Shown piece by piece: positions 54,377-63,455 of a DNA stretch of 64,000 nt. The position numbers and the translations under genes were made by a program. The stretch comes from Agrobacterium albertimagni AOL15 (GTDB lineage Bacteria > Pseudomonadota > Alphaproteobacteria > Rhizobiales > Rhizobiaceae): NCBI RefSeq assembly GCF_000300855.1, contig NZ_ALJF01000012.1:26388-90387 (forward strand), read 5' to 3'. The stretch's first letter is position 1; each line of letters starts with the position of its first letter. Under the pieces are notes generated by a model. That model had not been told where the DNA came from and did no database searches. It saw only the letters and a program-made list of their open reading frames with translations.

Positions 54377-55795
54377 TCACGCCGCGGAACGATGGGTGGA
54401 GGGCGGCGCAAAGGCCGGAAGAGCAAGCACGCGTTCGAGATGGCGCGCCACGCTTGCCGCCAGATCTTCGCGCCAGGGCCGTGCGATGATCTGGATCGCG
54501 ATTGGAAGGCCATTGGCGGAGGCCGCCACCGGCAGGGTGACCACCGGCAGGCCGAGGAAACTGAAGGGTCTCGTGAAAGATGTCATGGCGCTGACGACCG
54601 TGTTCATCTTCGGGCTCGCACCGATATCGACATCGCTCGACAGGGGCGGGAGGAAAGGCATGACCGGGGCAATCAAAACGTCGTTTTCACCGAAACCGTT
54701 CTGTAGAAATGCTTGAAGCATGGTTGCGCGGATCTGCAGCGCCCGCAAATAGATCGGCGCTGGAATGGCCGGGGATTGCGAGAGGCGCATGCGGATCTGC
54801 GGGCCATAGTCTTCCGGCCGCTCACGCATCCAGTCGAAGTGCACGGTGCCGGCTTCTGCCATGGCAACGACATTGGCAAGCTCGGCGATCGCTGGCAGAT
54901 CCATGCCTGGTGCATCCTGAAGGCTTGCCACGTCTCCTGCCAGAACACGCGATACCGTGCCGAGCGCCACGGCGATTTCATCCTCTACACCTGTTTCGAA
55001 AAGGCCGCGGAGTATGCCGATCCTGAGAGCAGAGAGATCGTCGGTCAGGGCTTCGGGGGGCGCGGCTTGTGCGCAGGTCGTGTCGCGATCATCCGGCCCC
55101 GAGATTGAATGCAAGAGCAGATAGGCGTCGTCGACCGAACGGGCGAGAGGGCCGACGCAATCCTGGGAGAAGGACAGCGGCATCACGCCGTGCCGGCTGA
55201 CGCGGCCTTGGGTGGGCTTGATGCCGACGACACCGCAGCAGGCCGCCGGAAGCCTGATGGAGCCGCCCGTATCCGAACCCAGGGCGGCAAGCACCACCCC
55301 GCCGCCGACGGCAGAACCGCTACCGGAGGAAGAGCCACCGGTGATGTAGGCGGGATCGATGGGATTGAGGGCGCGGCCGTGATGGGCGTTGTGTCCTGTC
55401 GGCCCCATGGCGAATTCGCTCATGTTGAGGCGGCCAATGGAGATGGCCCCCGCTGTTTCAAGCCGCTGCATTACCGTCGAGGTTTCCGGGGCGACGTGAT
55501 TGGCGCGGATCTTGGAGCCGCAACCGGTCACGAAGCCCTTTCTGTCATACATGTCCTTGTGCGCGAGCGGTACGCCGTGCAGCGGGCCGAGAGGCTCCCC
55601 ACGCGCCAGAGCGTCGTCGGCGCGGCGGGCAGCGGACAAAGCGGCCTCTTCTTCAATCTCGATGAAGGCGTTCAGCCTGTCCTGACGCGTCTTCGCTCGA
55701 TGCAATGCTGCCGTGGTCAATTCCCAGGAACTGATGCGGCGCTCCTTCACGGCTCGTGCCGCTTCGGCGAGGGTGCCGGGGTCGTCAAGGCTCAT
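54377..55795 (-). CDS. Amidase signature family hydrolase (AtzE-like)
   Basis: 472 residues. Amidase signature core: [14 protein letters not shown] (catalytic Lys, about 80), [18 protein letters not shown] (cis-Ser, about 155) and [28 protein letters not shown] (nucleophile Ser, about 178). The start overlaps the stop of a 67-residue AtzG/GatC-like gene, the arrangement of AtzE, which hydrolyses 1-carboxybiuret in cyanuric acid breakdown. Here, with RutA-like and RutF-like genes, it more likely hydrolyses a ureido or amide product of ring opening, doing the job of RutB. That substrate is inferred. Confidence 0.9.
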   Translation of the reverse strand: MSLDDPGTLAEAARAVKERRISSWELTTAALHRAKTRQDRLNAFIEIEEEAALSAARRADDALARGEPLGPLHGVPLAHKDMYDRKGFVTGCGSKIRANHVAPETSTVMQRLETAGAISIGRLNMSEFAMGPTGHNAHHGRALNPIDPAYITGGSSSGSGSAVGGGVVLAALGSDTGGSIRLPAACCGVVGIKPTQGRVSRHGVMPLSFSQDCVGPLARSVDDAYLLLHSISGPDDRDTTCAQAAPPEALTDDLSALRIGILRGLFETGVEDEIAVALGTVSRVLAGDVASLQDAPGMDLPAIAELANVVAMAEAGTVHFDWMRERPEDYGPQIRMRLSQSPAIPAPIYLRALQIRATMLQAFLQNGFGENDVLIAPVMPFLPPLSSDVDIGASPKMNTVVSAMTSFTRPFSFLGLPVVTLPVAASANGLPIAIQIIARPWREDLAASVARHLERVLALPAFAPPSTHRSAA

Positions 55796-55995
55796 GGCTT
55801 GGCCTCCGCTCTCAGAATGCGGTCGAAGGCCGCGGGATCTACGTTGAAGAGGCTTCCGTCCTTGCCGTCGGACAAAGTTGCGACCGCCATCACGTCGCGC
55901 TTCAGTTCGCCGACCATGGCTACGAGTTCTGCATCGATCGCCGGCCGGCCCCAGCAGGACTGGGCGAGCGTCTTCATGACATCCTCGATATCCAT
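55792..55995 (-). CDS. AtzG/GatC-like small subunit (DUF4089-type), 67 aa
   Basis: ATG at 55995 (rc of CAT at 55993-55995) to a TGA overlapping the amidase start (ATGA). Its ATG shares a base with the permease stop (TGATG), so the gene sits tightly in the operon. It is easily lost because the same frame is open far upstream through the permease gene. The protein begins MDIEDVMKTLAQSC and ends [19 protein letters not shown], with helical segments and a late FxxDPAAF-type motif typical of AtzG-like proteins that wrap the amidase partner like GatC on GatA. Family assignment is from memory of length, pattern and context. Confidence 0.75.
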   Translation of the reverse strand: MDIEDVMKTLAQSCWGRPAIDAELVAMVGELKRDVMAVATLSDGKDGSLFNVDPAAFDRILRAEAKP

Positions 55996-57005
55996 CAGCT
56001 GAAATCCTGTGGTTGACGGTTGCGAACGAGCTGACTCAGCGAAACCGCGATCACGAGGGCACCGCCATAGAAGAGGTTCTGCACATAGGCATCGGCACCC
56101 AGCATGGTGAGGCCTGTGATCCCGGTGACCAGGAAATAGACGCTGACCACGGCACCAAAGGCATTGAAGCGACCGGGAGAAATTGTCGTTGCGCCAAGGA
56201 ATGCCGCGGCAAAGGCCGGAAGCAGCAGGTTCAGGCCGGAAAGCGGATCCGCCGATCCTGTCATCCCGGCATAGAGCATGCCGGCAAATGCCGAGATGAG
56301 ACCGGATAGCATGAAGGAGGTTGCCCGGACCCGGTCGACGTTGATGCCGTTCAGCCGTGAGACTTCGCGCCCACGACCGACGAAGAGAAGCTTGCGCCCC
56401 GGGATGGTGTATTCGAGCGCGTACCAGATCACCGCCGCGAGGATCAGCGCGTAGAAAAAGGCGAGCGGGATGCCGAAGAGGCGGTTGATGATCACCCACT
56501 CGACGAGTGTCATCGAGACGCCCGAGATCGTCTGGCTGTTGCTGACCCAGAGGATCAGTCCGTTGACGAAAGTGCCGACGCCAAGCGTGACGATCAGCGA
56601 ATGGATCCGGAAATAGAGAACGAAGAAGGCGTTTACGGCACCGATGATCACACCGCTCAAAAGCGCGACGAGAAGCACCGGTGCTATCGGCCAGCCGAGC
56701 TTTACGTTTAGCACCGCAATCAACATGCAGCTCATCGTCAGGGTCGAGGCGCCCGAGAGATCGAAATCGCCCGAGGTCAGCGGGATGATGATGGCGAGCG
56801 TCAGCACGACCAGAACAGCCTGCGAACCGAAGAGGGTCGAGAAGCTGCGCCAGCTGAGGAAGGAATCCGGCATCAGGGTGCCGAAGATCACGATCAACAG
56901 CAGCCAGGCCGCGACAAGCGCAAAGCGCTCGGCTTCTGTCTTCAGCGTAAATCGGCTTGCGTGTTTCGCAAGGGGCTTCGTCGTGGGCATGTCGAGCGTG
57001 GTCAT
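55995..57005 (-). CDS. ABC transporter permease, RbsC-like (branched-chain/ribose type)
   Basis: 336 residues from the ATG at 57005, overlapping the ATPase stop. About nine to ten membrane helices with the family blocks IIPLTSGDFDLSGASTLTMSCM, VNAFFVLYFRIHSLIVTLGVGTFVNGLIL, GREVSRLNGINVDRVRATSFMLSGLISAFAGMLYAGMTGSADP and FLGATTISPGRFNAFGAVVSVYFL. Such permeases import ribose, nucleosides and similar small polar molecules; pyrimidine-type substrates are suggested by the locus. Confidence 0.92.
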   Translation of the reverse strand: MTTLDMPTTKPLAKHASRFTLKTEAERFALVAAWLLLIVIFGTLMPDSFLSWRSFSTLFGSQAVLVVLTLAIIIPLTSGDFDLSGASTLTMSCMLIAVLNVKLGWPIAPVLLVALLSGVIIGAVNAFFVLYFRIHSLIVTLGVGTFVNGLILWVSNSQTISGVSMTLVEWVIINRLFGIPLAFFYALILAAVIWYALEYTIPGRKLLFVGRGREVSRLNGINVDRVRATSFMLSGLISAFAGMLYAGMTGSADPLSGLNLLLPAFAAAFLGATTISPGRFNAFGAVVSVYFLVTGITGLTMLGADAYVQNLFYGGALVIAVSLSQLVRNRQPQDFS

Positions 57006-58549
57006 TCTGCAGCCTCCGCTTGATGGCTGTGGAAACAGGCTTCGGTGATGGATTTGCGAGAGATCTCTGATCCCGTGAGTTCGATGACCGGACGACCGCG
57101 GGAAAAGACGATGATGCGGTCGCAGATCTGCTCGAGCTGTTCGTTGTCGGTCGAGGCGCACAGGATGGCGGTGCCATCGCTTGCCGCGCGATCGAGCGCC
57201 TTGAAGATCTGTTGGCGGGCCCCGAAATCCACGCCCTGCGTCGGTTCGTCGAGCATCAGGAGTTTCGGATTGGTCTGCAGCCATTTGGCAAGCAGCACCT
57301 TCTGCTGGTTGCCGCCTGAAAGGGACCCCAGCGGCAATTGCGGGTTCTGCGGACGGACGTCGTAGCTGCGCACGAGGCGATCGGCCTCCTTGATCATCAA
57401 GCGCCTGTCGAGACCGGTCGGCTTCAGCAGTTGGTCAAGAACTGGCAGCGTCATGTTGTCGGTCACCGAAAGGCTGCCGATGCCGGCGGCGCCCAGCCGG
57501 TCTCCCGGCAGGAAGGCGATGCCGAGCTTCTGGGCCATGAGTGGAGAGACCAGTGAGAGATCGACCGTCATGCCGCCGATCGTGATCGTCCCCGTACCGC
57601 GCATGGCGCCATAAAGGAGGTAGGGTACCTGCGCAAAGCCCGAGCCGATAAGACCGGTCAGTCCAAGGGTCTCGCCCTCGCGGATCGCGAAGTCAAAGCC
57701 CGGCGCCTTTCCGTCGGAGAGACCCTTGACGGCAACGGCGGCCGGAATGCCTTGTGCCGGCAGGCGGGACTTCTCGAAATGGTCGATCCTTGTTCCGACG
57801 ATCGTGTCGAGGATCGACTGGCGTTCGGTGTTGCGCGTATCGAGGATATCGACGAGCTCCCCGTCTCGCAGAATGGCGACACGATCGGTGATATCGCGAA
57901 CTTCGTCGATGTCGTGAGTCACGATGACCACCGAAGCACCCGTCTTGACGATCGAGCGGATCAGCGTGAAGAGCCGCTGCACGTCTTCGGCCGGCAGGAA
58001 GGGTGTCGGTTCGTCGAGAACGAGAATGCCTTCGCCGCCGTAACCGGCGTCGGAAGCCCGCAAATCCTCGAAGGCCCTGATGATGGCGACGAAAGCGCGT
58101 TCCACCGGTGGGAGGCTCGCAACCGTGGCGAAGGGGTCGATGTCCAGGCCGAACTCGGCAAAGAGTGCTGAGACTGCTTGAGCTTCTTTCTTCCAGTTGA
58201 CGCGCCATGGCGTCTTCTGGCGAAGGGCCGTCACGCGCATGTTTTCGATCACTGTCAGCGAAGCGACCAGACCGAGATGCTGGTGGACGAAAGCCACACC
58301 CCGTTTCTTTATATCCATGGGATCGAGAGGCAACGGCAGTGTCTGCCCCCAGAGGATCACCTCGCTGCCCTCTTCGGGCTGGTGGAAGCCAGCGAGGATC
58401 TTGATCATCGTCGACTTGCCCGAGCCGTTTTGTCCCAGCAGGCCAAAGACCTCACCGCGGCGGATGGAGAGCGATACACCCTTCAGGGCGTAGTAGCTGC
58501 CGAACCGCATGCGGATGTTGTTCATTTTGAGCACGGCATTTTCGGTCAT
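57002..58549 (-). CDS. ABC transporter ATP-binding protein with two nucleotide-binding domains (RbsA-like)
   Basis: 515 residues from the ATG at 58549 with GGGAG eight bases upstream. The first domain has Walker A GQNGSGKST, VHQHLGLVASLTV, LVLDEPTPFLPAEDV and IVTHDIDEV. The second has a degenerate Walker A region (GLIGSGFAQVPYLL) as usual for RbsA, with signature LSGGNQQKVLLAKWL and LMLDEPTQGVDFGAR. In the first domain the LSGGQ signature is not obvious (LPPVERAFVAII), a possible weakness. It drives the RbsC-like permease. Confidence 0.92.
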   Translation of the reverse strand: MTENAVLKMNNIRMRFGSYYALKGVSLSIRRGEVFGLLGQNGSGKSTMIKILAGFHQPEEGSEVILWGQTLPLPLDPMDIKKRGVAFVHQHLGLVASLTVIENMRVTALRQKTPWRVNWKKEAQAVSALFAEFGLDIDPFATVASLPPVERAFVAIIRAFEDLRASDAGYGGEGILVLDEPTPFLPAEDVQRLFTLIRSIVKTGASVVIVTHDIDEVRDITDRVAILRDGELVDILDTRNTERQSILDTIVGTRIDHFEKSRLPAQGIPAAVAVKGLSDGKAPGFDFAIREGETLGLTGLIGSGFAQVPYLLYGAMRGTGTITIGGMTVDLSLVSPLMAQKLGIAFLPGDRLGAAGIGSLSVTDNMTLPVLDQLLKPTGLDRRLMIKEADRLVRSYDVRPQNPQLPLGSLSGGNQQKVLLAKWLQTNPKLLMLDEPTQGVDFGARQQIFKALDRAASDGTAILCASTDNEQLEQICDRIIVFSRGRPVIELTGSEISRKSITEACFHSHQAEAAE

Positions 58550-58574
58550 TGCACGGCTCCCGGTTTTCATCGGC

Positions 58575-59675
58575 TTATTTCAGCATCCAGAGCTTGCGGA
58601 AGCCCTCGAGATGCGCGTCGCCATAGCCGTCGTCGAAGTTGGCGGGGACGCCTGCGGTCTCGATATTGCTCTTGTCGAAGACGAGCAGAGGGACGTTGAG
58701 CTTGGCGACTTCCGGCTTGTCGCAGAGCATGCGCATGATGTTGTCGATCGCGGCATAACCGGCCCAGCCGAGGCTTTCGCCGATGTCCATCTCGACCTGT
58801 CCTTCGCGGACCATGTCGAGCACGAAGGGCGTGCCATTGAAGCTTGCGATCCGTACCGCACCTTCGGAGCCGGTGATGCGCAGCGCAGGCACCACAAACT
58901 GCGACATGGAGTCATAGATCGGAAGGATGTAGTTGATCGAGGGATCTGCCAGCAGCGCGGACTGGGTGCCCGACTGGATTTTGGTCGCCCATTCGGACAC
59001 CGGCACGTCGAGATGGGTCTGTTTGCAATCCGGGCAGAGCGCCTTCAGCTGATCCTGGATCGACTGGACGAAGGGGATGGAAGGCAGGACGTCGGAGGAT
59101 CCGATGATCAGAACATTCGGCTTGCCCTCGGTCTGCACATAAGCCCAGGCTGCCAGAAGCTTGCCAGCGCCCGTAAAGTCGACCTTGCCGGAATAATCGA
59201 CACTTTCCACCGCCGGCTGGGTCACGTCGTAGAAGTGGGTTGTGCTGATCTTCAGCCCTTCGCTGCGGGCTTCAGCGAGCTGGGGGCCTAACACTTCCGG
59301 ATTAAGGCCGCCAGCGAGATCAACCACGTCGTAATTCTGGCTGATGGCCTGCGAGATGCCCTGGACCCATTGGTCGAGCTTCAGCTGATTGTCCCAGGTC
59401 GTGTAGGTGAAACCCACTTCAGCGGCAGCAGAGGCCATGGCCTTCTGGAGCTCGACGTTGAAGGGAATGGTCATCGAGATCGGGATGGACAACACCTTCT
59501 TGTCGGCCATGCAGGCCTTGGCATCGAAGGGCTCGCCGGGCGGCGTGAAGACCGGCATGGCACGATGTGCCTCAATGATGGCCTTGGCATCGGCCATCGG
59601 GTCGGCGGCGACCGGCATGGAGGAGGCCGCGAGGGCCGAGGCAGCAAAGAAAGAACTGGCAAGAATGCGGCGCAT
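58575..59675 (-). CDS. ABC transporter substrate-binding protein, RbsB/periplasmic binding protein type 1
   Basis: 366 residues from the ATG at 59675 (GGGGAACG seven bases upstream). Signal peptide RRILASSFFAASALAASSMPVAA. The mature protein has the type 1 fold: VLSIPISMTIPFNVELQKAMASAAAEVGFTYTTWDNQLKLDQWVQGISQAI, VLIIGSSDVLPSIPF, INYILPIYDSMSQFVVPALRITG. Two Cys (CPDC, near 245) could form a disulfide. First gene of the leftward operon; a palindromic site lies 77 bases upstream. Substrate inferred to be a pyrimidine or related ureide. Confidence 0.9.
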   Translation of the reverse strand: MRRILASSFFAASALAASSMPVAADPMADAKAIIEAHRAMPVFTPPGEPFDAKACMADKKVLSIPISMTIPFNVELQKAMASAAAEVGFTYTTWDNQLKLDQWVQGISQAISQNYDVVDLAGGLNPEVLGPQLAEARSEGLKISTTHFYDVTQPAVESVDYSGKVDFTGAGKLLAAWAYVQTEGKPNVLIIGSSDVLPSIPFVQSIQDQLKALCPDCKQTHLDVPVSEWATKIQSGTQSALLADPSINYILPIYDSMSQFVVPALRITGSEGAVRIASFNGTPFVLDMVREGQVEMDIGESLGWAGYAAIDNIMRMLCDKPEVAKLNVPLLVFDKSNIETAGVPANFDDGYGDAHLEGFRKLWMLK

Positions 59676-59751
59676 GATCGACGTTCCCCTGTCTTTGACC
59701 CGGGTGTTCCCGGTGTCGTTCACTGCGGCTGTTAAAACCCCGCGCTAGATA

Positions 59752-59763
59752 ATGTACGTACAT
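59752..59763. promoter_or_regulatory. Candidate GntR operator, site 1 (ABC/amidase operon)
   Basis: Perfect palindrome ATGTACGTACAT, 77-88 bases upstream of the binding-protein start. Read on the minus strand with flank it is CTATGTACGTACATT, matching sites at 61205 and 62324. Confidence 0.65.
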
Positions 59764-59956
59764 AGTCAGGCGCGCGTCAACTGCGTTTTGCCTATTTTTT
59801 TGCACTGCACATAAAAGTGGCGATTGCTGAAAACCCCTTCACGCAAGCGCCTCAAACATGGTCAGTCGACCAGGCTGAAGGCGGCCGCAATTGTCTGCAT
59901 GCTCGCCGATCTGTCGAGAAAGACGCGCTGATATGTCTGTACAAAGCAACGGTTGA

Positions 59957-61174
59957 TTAGCTGGCCCGATGGGCGCGCCAGGCGATCAGTAAGCCGGCGA
60001 AGCCGAAGAGGGAGAAGGCGAGGAAGCTGGAGCCATAGTGGCCGGTCAGAGCGTAGACGCTGCCGAAGGTCGATGGTCCGACAATGACGCCGATGAAGGT
60101 GTAGACAAGGACGCCGCCAGTGGTCGAGCCGACGCGGCCTTCTGGCGCGTTGTGGGCCACTTCCGCAAGCAGTACGCCATTCCAGCCGATCGTCACGAAG
60201 CCCATTGCAACGAACAAGGCGACCTGGGCGAATACCGGCAGGTCGGTGAGGAAGAAAAGTGCGGCATAGCCCGTTCCGCCGAGCAGCCCGAGGAGGGCCA
60301 GCGTCTTCAGGCCGCCGCCGATCTTGTCGGCGACGACGCCCCAGAAGATACGGCCGACCGCGCCGGCGAGCTGCATGGCGGCCGCTACCGAGCCTGCCGA
60401 TAGCAAAGACCAGCCCGCATCGTGGACCAGGGTGACGACGGCAAAAGCCGACACCGATAGCTGCATGGCCGAATAGGCGAAGCCGAGTGCCGAGAGTGCC
60501 CTCAGCTTCGGGTGCTTCCAGATGGCCGACTGTTCCTCGACCAGTCCGCCGAAGAGGGAGCGTCTCGGGGCGCGGTTGATAGGATCTGCGGCATGGGTGG
60601 TCGCGAGCAGCCCCATCATCAGGATCGGTGCAATTGCGCCGATCAGCAGGGCAACGTGCCAGTCAAAGAACCTGGTGAGAAATGGAAAGGCGAAGCTTGC
60701 GAGAATGCCGCCGAGTGGGACGCCGGACTGCTTGAGCGAGAAGACGATGTTGCGGCGCCGATAGGGGGTGACGCGGCTCAGCATTTCCGAGGAAGCCGGA
60801 TTGTTCAGTCCGTAACCCACGCCGATGAAGAGCGAAGCGACGACGATCAGGGCGATGCTGGCGCTGGCGATCCCGGCAAAGCCGATCGCGAAACAAGCAA
60901 GGGCTGCCTGCTCGACCCTGATTGGGCCGAAGCGCTGGACCAACGTCCCGGCCACTGCCGAGGAGAACATGCCGGAAAAATAGATCAGGCTGATCTGGTA
61001 GCCGATCCAGTAGGCTCCGATCCCAAGGTCTGCGGCAACCGTCGGTGCGATTGCCGTAAGCGCCAGAACGCTTGCGGTTGCCACGATCTGGATCAGGGTT
61101 GCTGCAATCAGCGTCTGGGTCAGCGACGAGGCGCGACGCGCGGGAGGTGCCTCTTCGGCGATGAAATCCGACAT
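59957..61174 (-). CDS. Major facilitator superfamily transporter
   Basis: 405 residues with twelve predicted helices. The MFS A-type loop is altered (AGTLVQRFGPIRVEQ, after helix 2), and the second half has GRIFWGVVADKIGGGLK. It is divergent from the GntR-type gene and carries a GntR-type site 31 bases upstream of its start, so it belongs to the same regulon. It could import the pyrimidine or export a product; the family does not tell. Confidence 0.88.
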   Translation of the reverse strand: MSDFIAEEAPPARRASSLTQTLIAATLIQIVATASVLALTAIAPTVAADLGIGAYWIGYQISLIYFSGMFSSAVAGTLVQRFGPIRVEQAALACFAIGFAGIASASIALIVVASLFIGVGYGLNNPASSEMLSRVTPYRRRNIVFSLKQSGVPLGGILASFAFPFLTRFFDWHVALLIGAIAPILMMGLLATTHAADPINRAPRRSLFGGLVEEQSAIWKHPKLRALSALGFAYSAMQLSVSAFAVVTLVHDAGWSLLSAGSVAAAMQLAGAVGRIFWGVVADKIGGGLKTLALLGLLGGTGYAALFFLTDLPVFAQVALFVAMGFVTIGWNGVLLAEVAHNAPEGRVGSTTGGVLVYTFIGVIVGPSTFGSVYALTGHYGSSFLAFSLFGFAGLLIAWRAHRAS

Positions 61175-61204
61175 GGGGTGCGATATCCCGGGGAGGGGTT
61201 CTAG

Positions 61205-61220
61205 AATATGTACGTACTAA
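61205..61220. promoter_or_regulatory. Candidate GntR operator, site 2 (divergent MFS and GntR genes)
   Basis: AATATGTACGTACTAA, in the space between the MFS gene and the GntR-type gene. It shares TATGTACGTAC with site 1 and TATGTACG-AACTAA with site 3, so autoregulation and control of the MFS gene are likely. Confidence 0.65.
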
Positions 61221-61370
61221 TTGATTTGATGTTGGATCGCAAGCGGCCGCTATCTCGATGTCGCTTCGCCCTGAAACCATTTGCGTTTCTTGAGGAAAGC
61301 AGGTTGAAACACGGACGAGAGGAACTCGGCGTTGTGCCGATCGGGGTTCGTACACTTGGATCAGAAGCGC

Positions 61371-62114
61371 ATGGACTGGAAGCCGGAAGTCGATACGGCG
61401 CCGCTCTACCTGCAGGTCGCCCATCATCTGGAGGGGCGGATCAGCGAGGGCGAGTTTCCTGTCGGTTCGCTTCTTCCGACCGAGAATGAAATCGCCGCGG
61501 CGCTGGGTGTCAGTCGCCAGACGGTGCGTCAGGCGATCGCGACGCTGCGCAACAAGGGGCGGCTGTCGGCCCGCAAGGGTGTCGGCACGCGCGTCGAGGC
61601 CGGGTTTGATCCGGAGAAGAAGCGCTTCATAGCGCATTCGCGCTCCGAACTTTTCGAGATCGCTGCGGAGACCGAATTCGTCATAGACACGAAGGAAGAG
61701 ATTTCTGCCCAGGGCAAGCTCGCCGTCGAGCTCGGCTGCCGCCCTGGCCGGAAGTTCTTCCATATGGCAGGCATCCGCTATCCCGGCAACAGAAGCCGTC
61801 CCTTCTCCTGGAACGAGGTCTATGTCGATTCGAAGCTCGCTGCGGCAGTGAAGGATATCACCGTCGCCCGCAGCGCCATCTTCCATTACATCGAGCAATA
61901 TACCGGTGAGAAGATCCAGGAGATCCAGCAGGACATCCGGCCCATGGTGCTGGATGCGGAGACCGCTGCAAAGCTCGATGTGAAGGCGGGGGATCTCGCT
62001 CTCGTCGTCACGCGTCGCTATTTCGGCTCCGGCAGGCGACTGCTCGAATATGCGTTTCAGGTGCTCCCCGCCGAACGCTTCACCTTCACCACCACTCTTC
62101 GCGCCGAAGGCTGA
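61371..62114 (+). CDS. GntR-family regulator, HutC/UTRA type
   Basis: 247 residues from the ATG at 61371; earlier in-frame codons exist at 61332 and 61356. Winged helix at about 10-75 (APLYLQVAHHLEGRISEGEFPVGSLLPTENEIAAALGVSRQTVRQAIATLRNKGRLSARKGVGTRV), then a UTRA effector domain (FFHMAGIRYPGNRSRPFSWNEVYVD, ILEYAFQVLPAERFTFTTTL-like end). It sits between the leftward and rightward operons of the locus, all with a common motif, and most likely represses them until substrate is present. Confidence 0.93.
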   Translation: MDWKPEVDTAPLYLQVAHHLEGRISEGEFPVGSLLPTENEIAAALGVSRQTVRQAIATLRNKGRLSARKGVGTRVEAGFDPEKKRFIAHSRSELFEIAAETEFVIDTKEEISAQGKLAVELGCRPGRKFFHMAGIRYPGNRSRPFSWNEVYVDSKLAAAVKDITVARSAIFHYIEQYTGEKIQEIQQDIRPMVLDAETAAKLDVKAGDLALVVTRRYFGSGRRLLEYAFQVLPAERFTFTTTLRAEG

Positions 62115-62203
62115 CGTCCTCAGTCTGCCCGCCTCCGACCCGCTGTCCGTGTGACCCGGAGGGCCCCTGCGTGCCAACTCTCATCTCCTCCGATTGCACA
62201 GAG

Positions 62204-62225
62204 ATCAACCGTTTGAACGGTTGAT
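62204..62225. promoter_or_regulatory. 22-bp palindrome between the GntR and rutA-like genes
   Basis: Arms ATCAACCGTT and AACGGTTGAT around TG. It lies 90 bases after the GntR stop and about 150 bases before the rutA-like start. No T-run follows, so an operator is more likely than a terminator; a second regulator of the rutA-like gene is possible. Confidence 0.45.
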
Positions 62226-62323
62226 TGGCAATTCCGGCTGCGCGCATTTCCGGCGATTGGCGAGAAAATAGGCAAGCCTAAACTTGTGGCATTTTTGGCT
62301 GGACAGGCTTCAGAATTTTTGCA

Positions 62324-62339
62324 TTAGTTCGTACATACT
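62324..62339. promoter_or_regulatory. Candidate GntR operator, site 3 (rutA-like operon)
   Basis: TTAGTTCGTACATACT, which on the other strand is AGTATGTACGAACTAA, differing from site 2 at two positions. It lies 33-48 bases before the rutA-like start, overlapping the expected promoter. Confidence 0.6.
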
Positions 62340-62371
62340 GCTTGCCTGTAGGTCACAAAAAGGGGAACCAC

Positions 62372-63454
62372 ATGGATATGGGTGTCTTCATTCCAATCGG
62401 AAACAATGGCTGGCTGATCTCGACGACGTCGCCGCAATACATGCCGAGCTTCGAGCTCAACAAGCAGATCGTTCAGAAGGCGGAAAAGTACGGGCTCGAC
62501 TTTGCGCTCTCGATGATCAAGCTGCGCGGCTTTGGCGGAAAGGCCGAGTTCTGGGACTACAATCTGGAGAGCTTCACGCTGATGGCGAGCCTTGCGGCCG
62601 TCACCGAGCGGATCAAGCTTTTCGCTTCGACGGCGGTGCTTACACTGCCGCCCGCGATCGTGGCGCGGATGGCGACAACGATCGACAATGTCGCGCCGGG
62701 TCGGTTCGGCGTAAACATCGTTTCCGGCTGGCAAATGGCCGAATATGACCAGATGGGCATCTGGCCCGGCGATGACTATTTCGGCTACCGCTACGACTAT
62801 TCGACCGAATACGTGCACATCATGAAGGAGCTCTGGGCGAACGGCAGCTGCACCTTCGAAGGCAAGCACTTCACCATGAAGGACTGCATGATGAAGCCGA
62901 TGCCGCAGAACAAGATCGAGATCGTTGCGGCCGGGCAAAGCCCGCGCGGAATGGAGTTCGCGGCCGAGTATGCCGACTACAATTTCGTCATGGCTTCCGG
63001 CATCAACACGCCGACGGCCTATGCGCCGAATAACCAGAAGCTCCTCGATGCCGCCGCCAAGACAGGACGCGACGTCGGTGCCTACGTGCTGTTCATGGTG
63101 GTTGCCGACGAGACAGACGAACTCGCCGAAGCGAAGTGGCAGAAGTATCGTGACGGCGCCGATGTCGATGCGCTGGCCTGGATGGCCGACCAGGGCAGCA
63201 AGGACGCGACCGCGGACGCGAATTCGACGGCGAAGCACATCAACCTCCCCGAAGGCGCCGTAAACTTCAATATGGGGACGCTGGTCGGATCCTATGCCAA
63301 GGTTGCGCGCATGCTCGATGAAGCCGGCAGTGTGCCCGGCACTAAGGGTATCATGCTCACGTTCGACGACTTCCTCGTCGGGCTCGATCAGTTCGGTGAG
63401 CGCATCCAGCCGCTGATGGCGAGCCGCACGACCACTTCGATCGCGGCGGAATGA
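62372..63454 (+). CDS. rutA: RutA-like pyrimidine monooxygenase (luciferase-like, FMN dependent)
   Basis: 360 residues from the ATG at 62372 with AGGGGAA before it. The sequence is very close in pattern to E. coli Rut[113 protein letters not shown] and [22 protein letters not shown]. RutA uses reduced FMN and oxygen to open the uracil ring between N3 and C4, giving a ureidoacrylate species. A flavin reductase is encoded at 53805. It is followed two bases later by a second amidase gene. A related ring substrate cannot be excluded. Confidence 0.92.
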   Translation: MDMGVFIPIGNNGWLISTTSPQYMPSFELNKQIVQKAEKYGLDFALSMIKLRGFGGKAEFWDYNLESFTLMASLAAVTERIKLFASTAVLTLPPAIVARMATTIDNVAPGRFGVNIVSGWQMAEYDQMGIWPGDDYFGYRYDYSTEYVHIMKELWANGSCTFEGKHFTMKDCMMKPMPQNKIEIVAAGQSPRGMEFAAEYADYNFVMASGINTPTAYAPNNQKLLDAAAKTGRDVGAYVLFMVVADETDELAEAKWQKYRDGADVDALAWMADQGSKDATADANSTAKHINLPEGAVNFNMGTLVGSYAKVARMLDEAGSVPGTKGIMLTFDDFLVGLDQFGERIQPLMASRTTTSIAAE

Positions 63455-63455
63455 C

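Noticed and set aside
55792..57177. 461-codon minus-strand open frame
   Set aside because: It overlaps the RbsC-like permease in another frame and has Arg/Pro/His-rich shadow composition except for its last 67 codons, which are the AtzG-like gene annotated separately.
60663..62177. 504-codon minus-strand frame
   Set aside because: Lies across the MFS and GntR genes in wrong frames; no family motifs.
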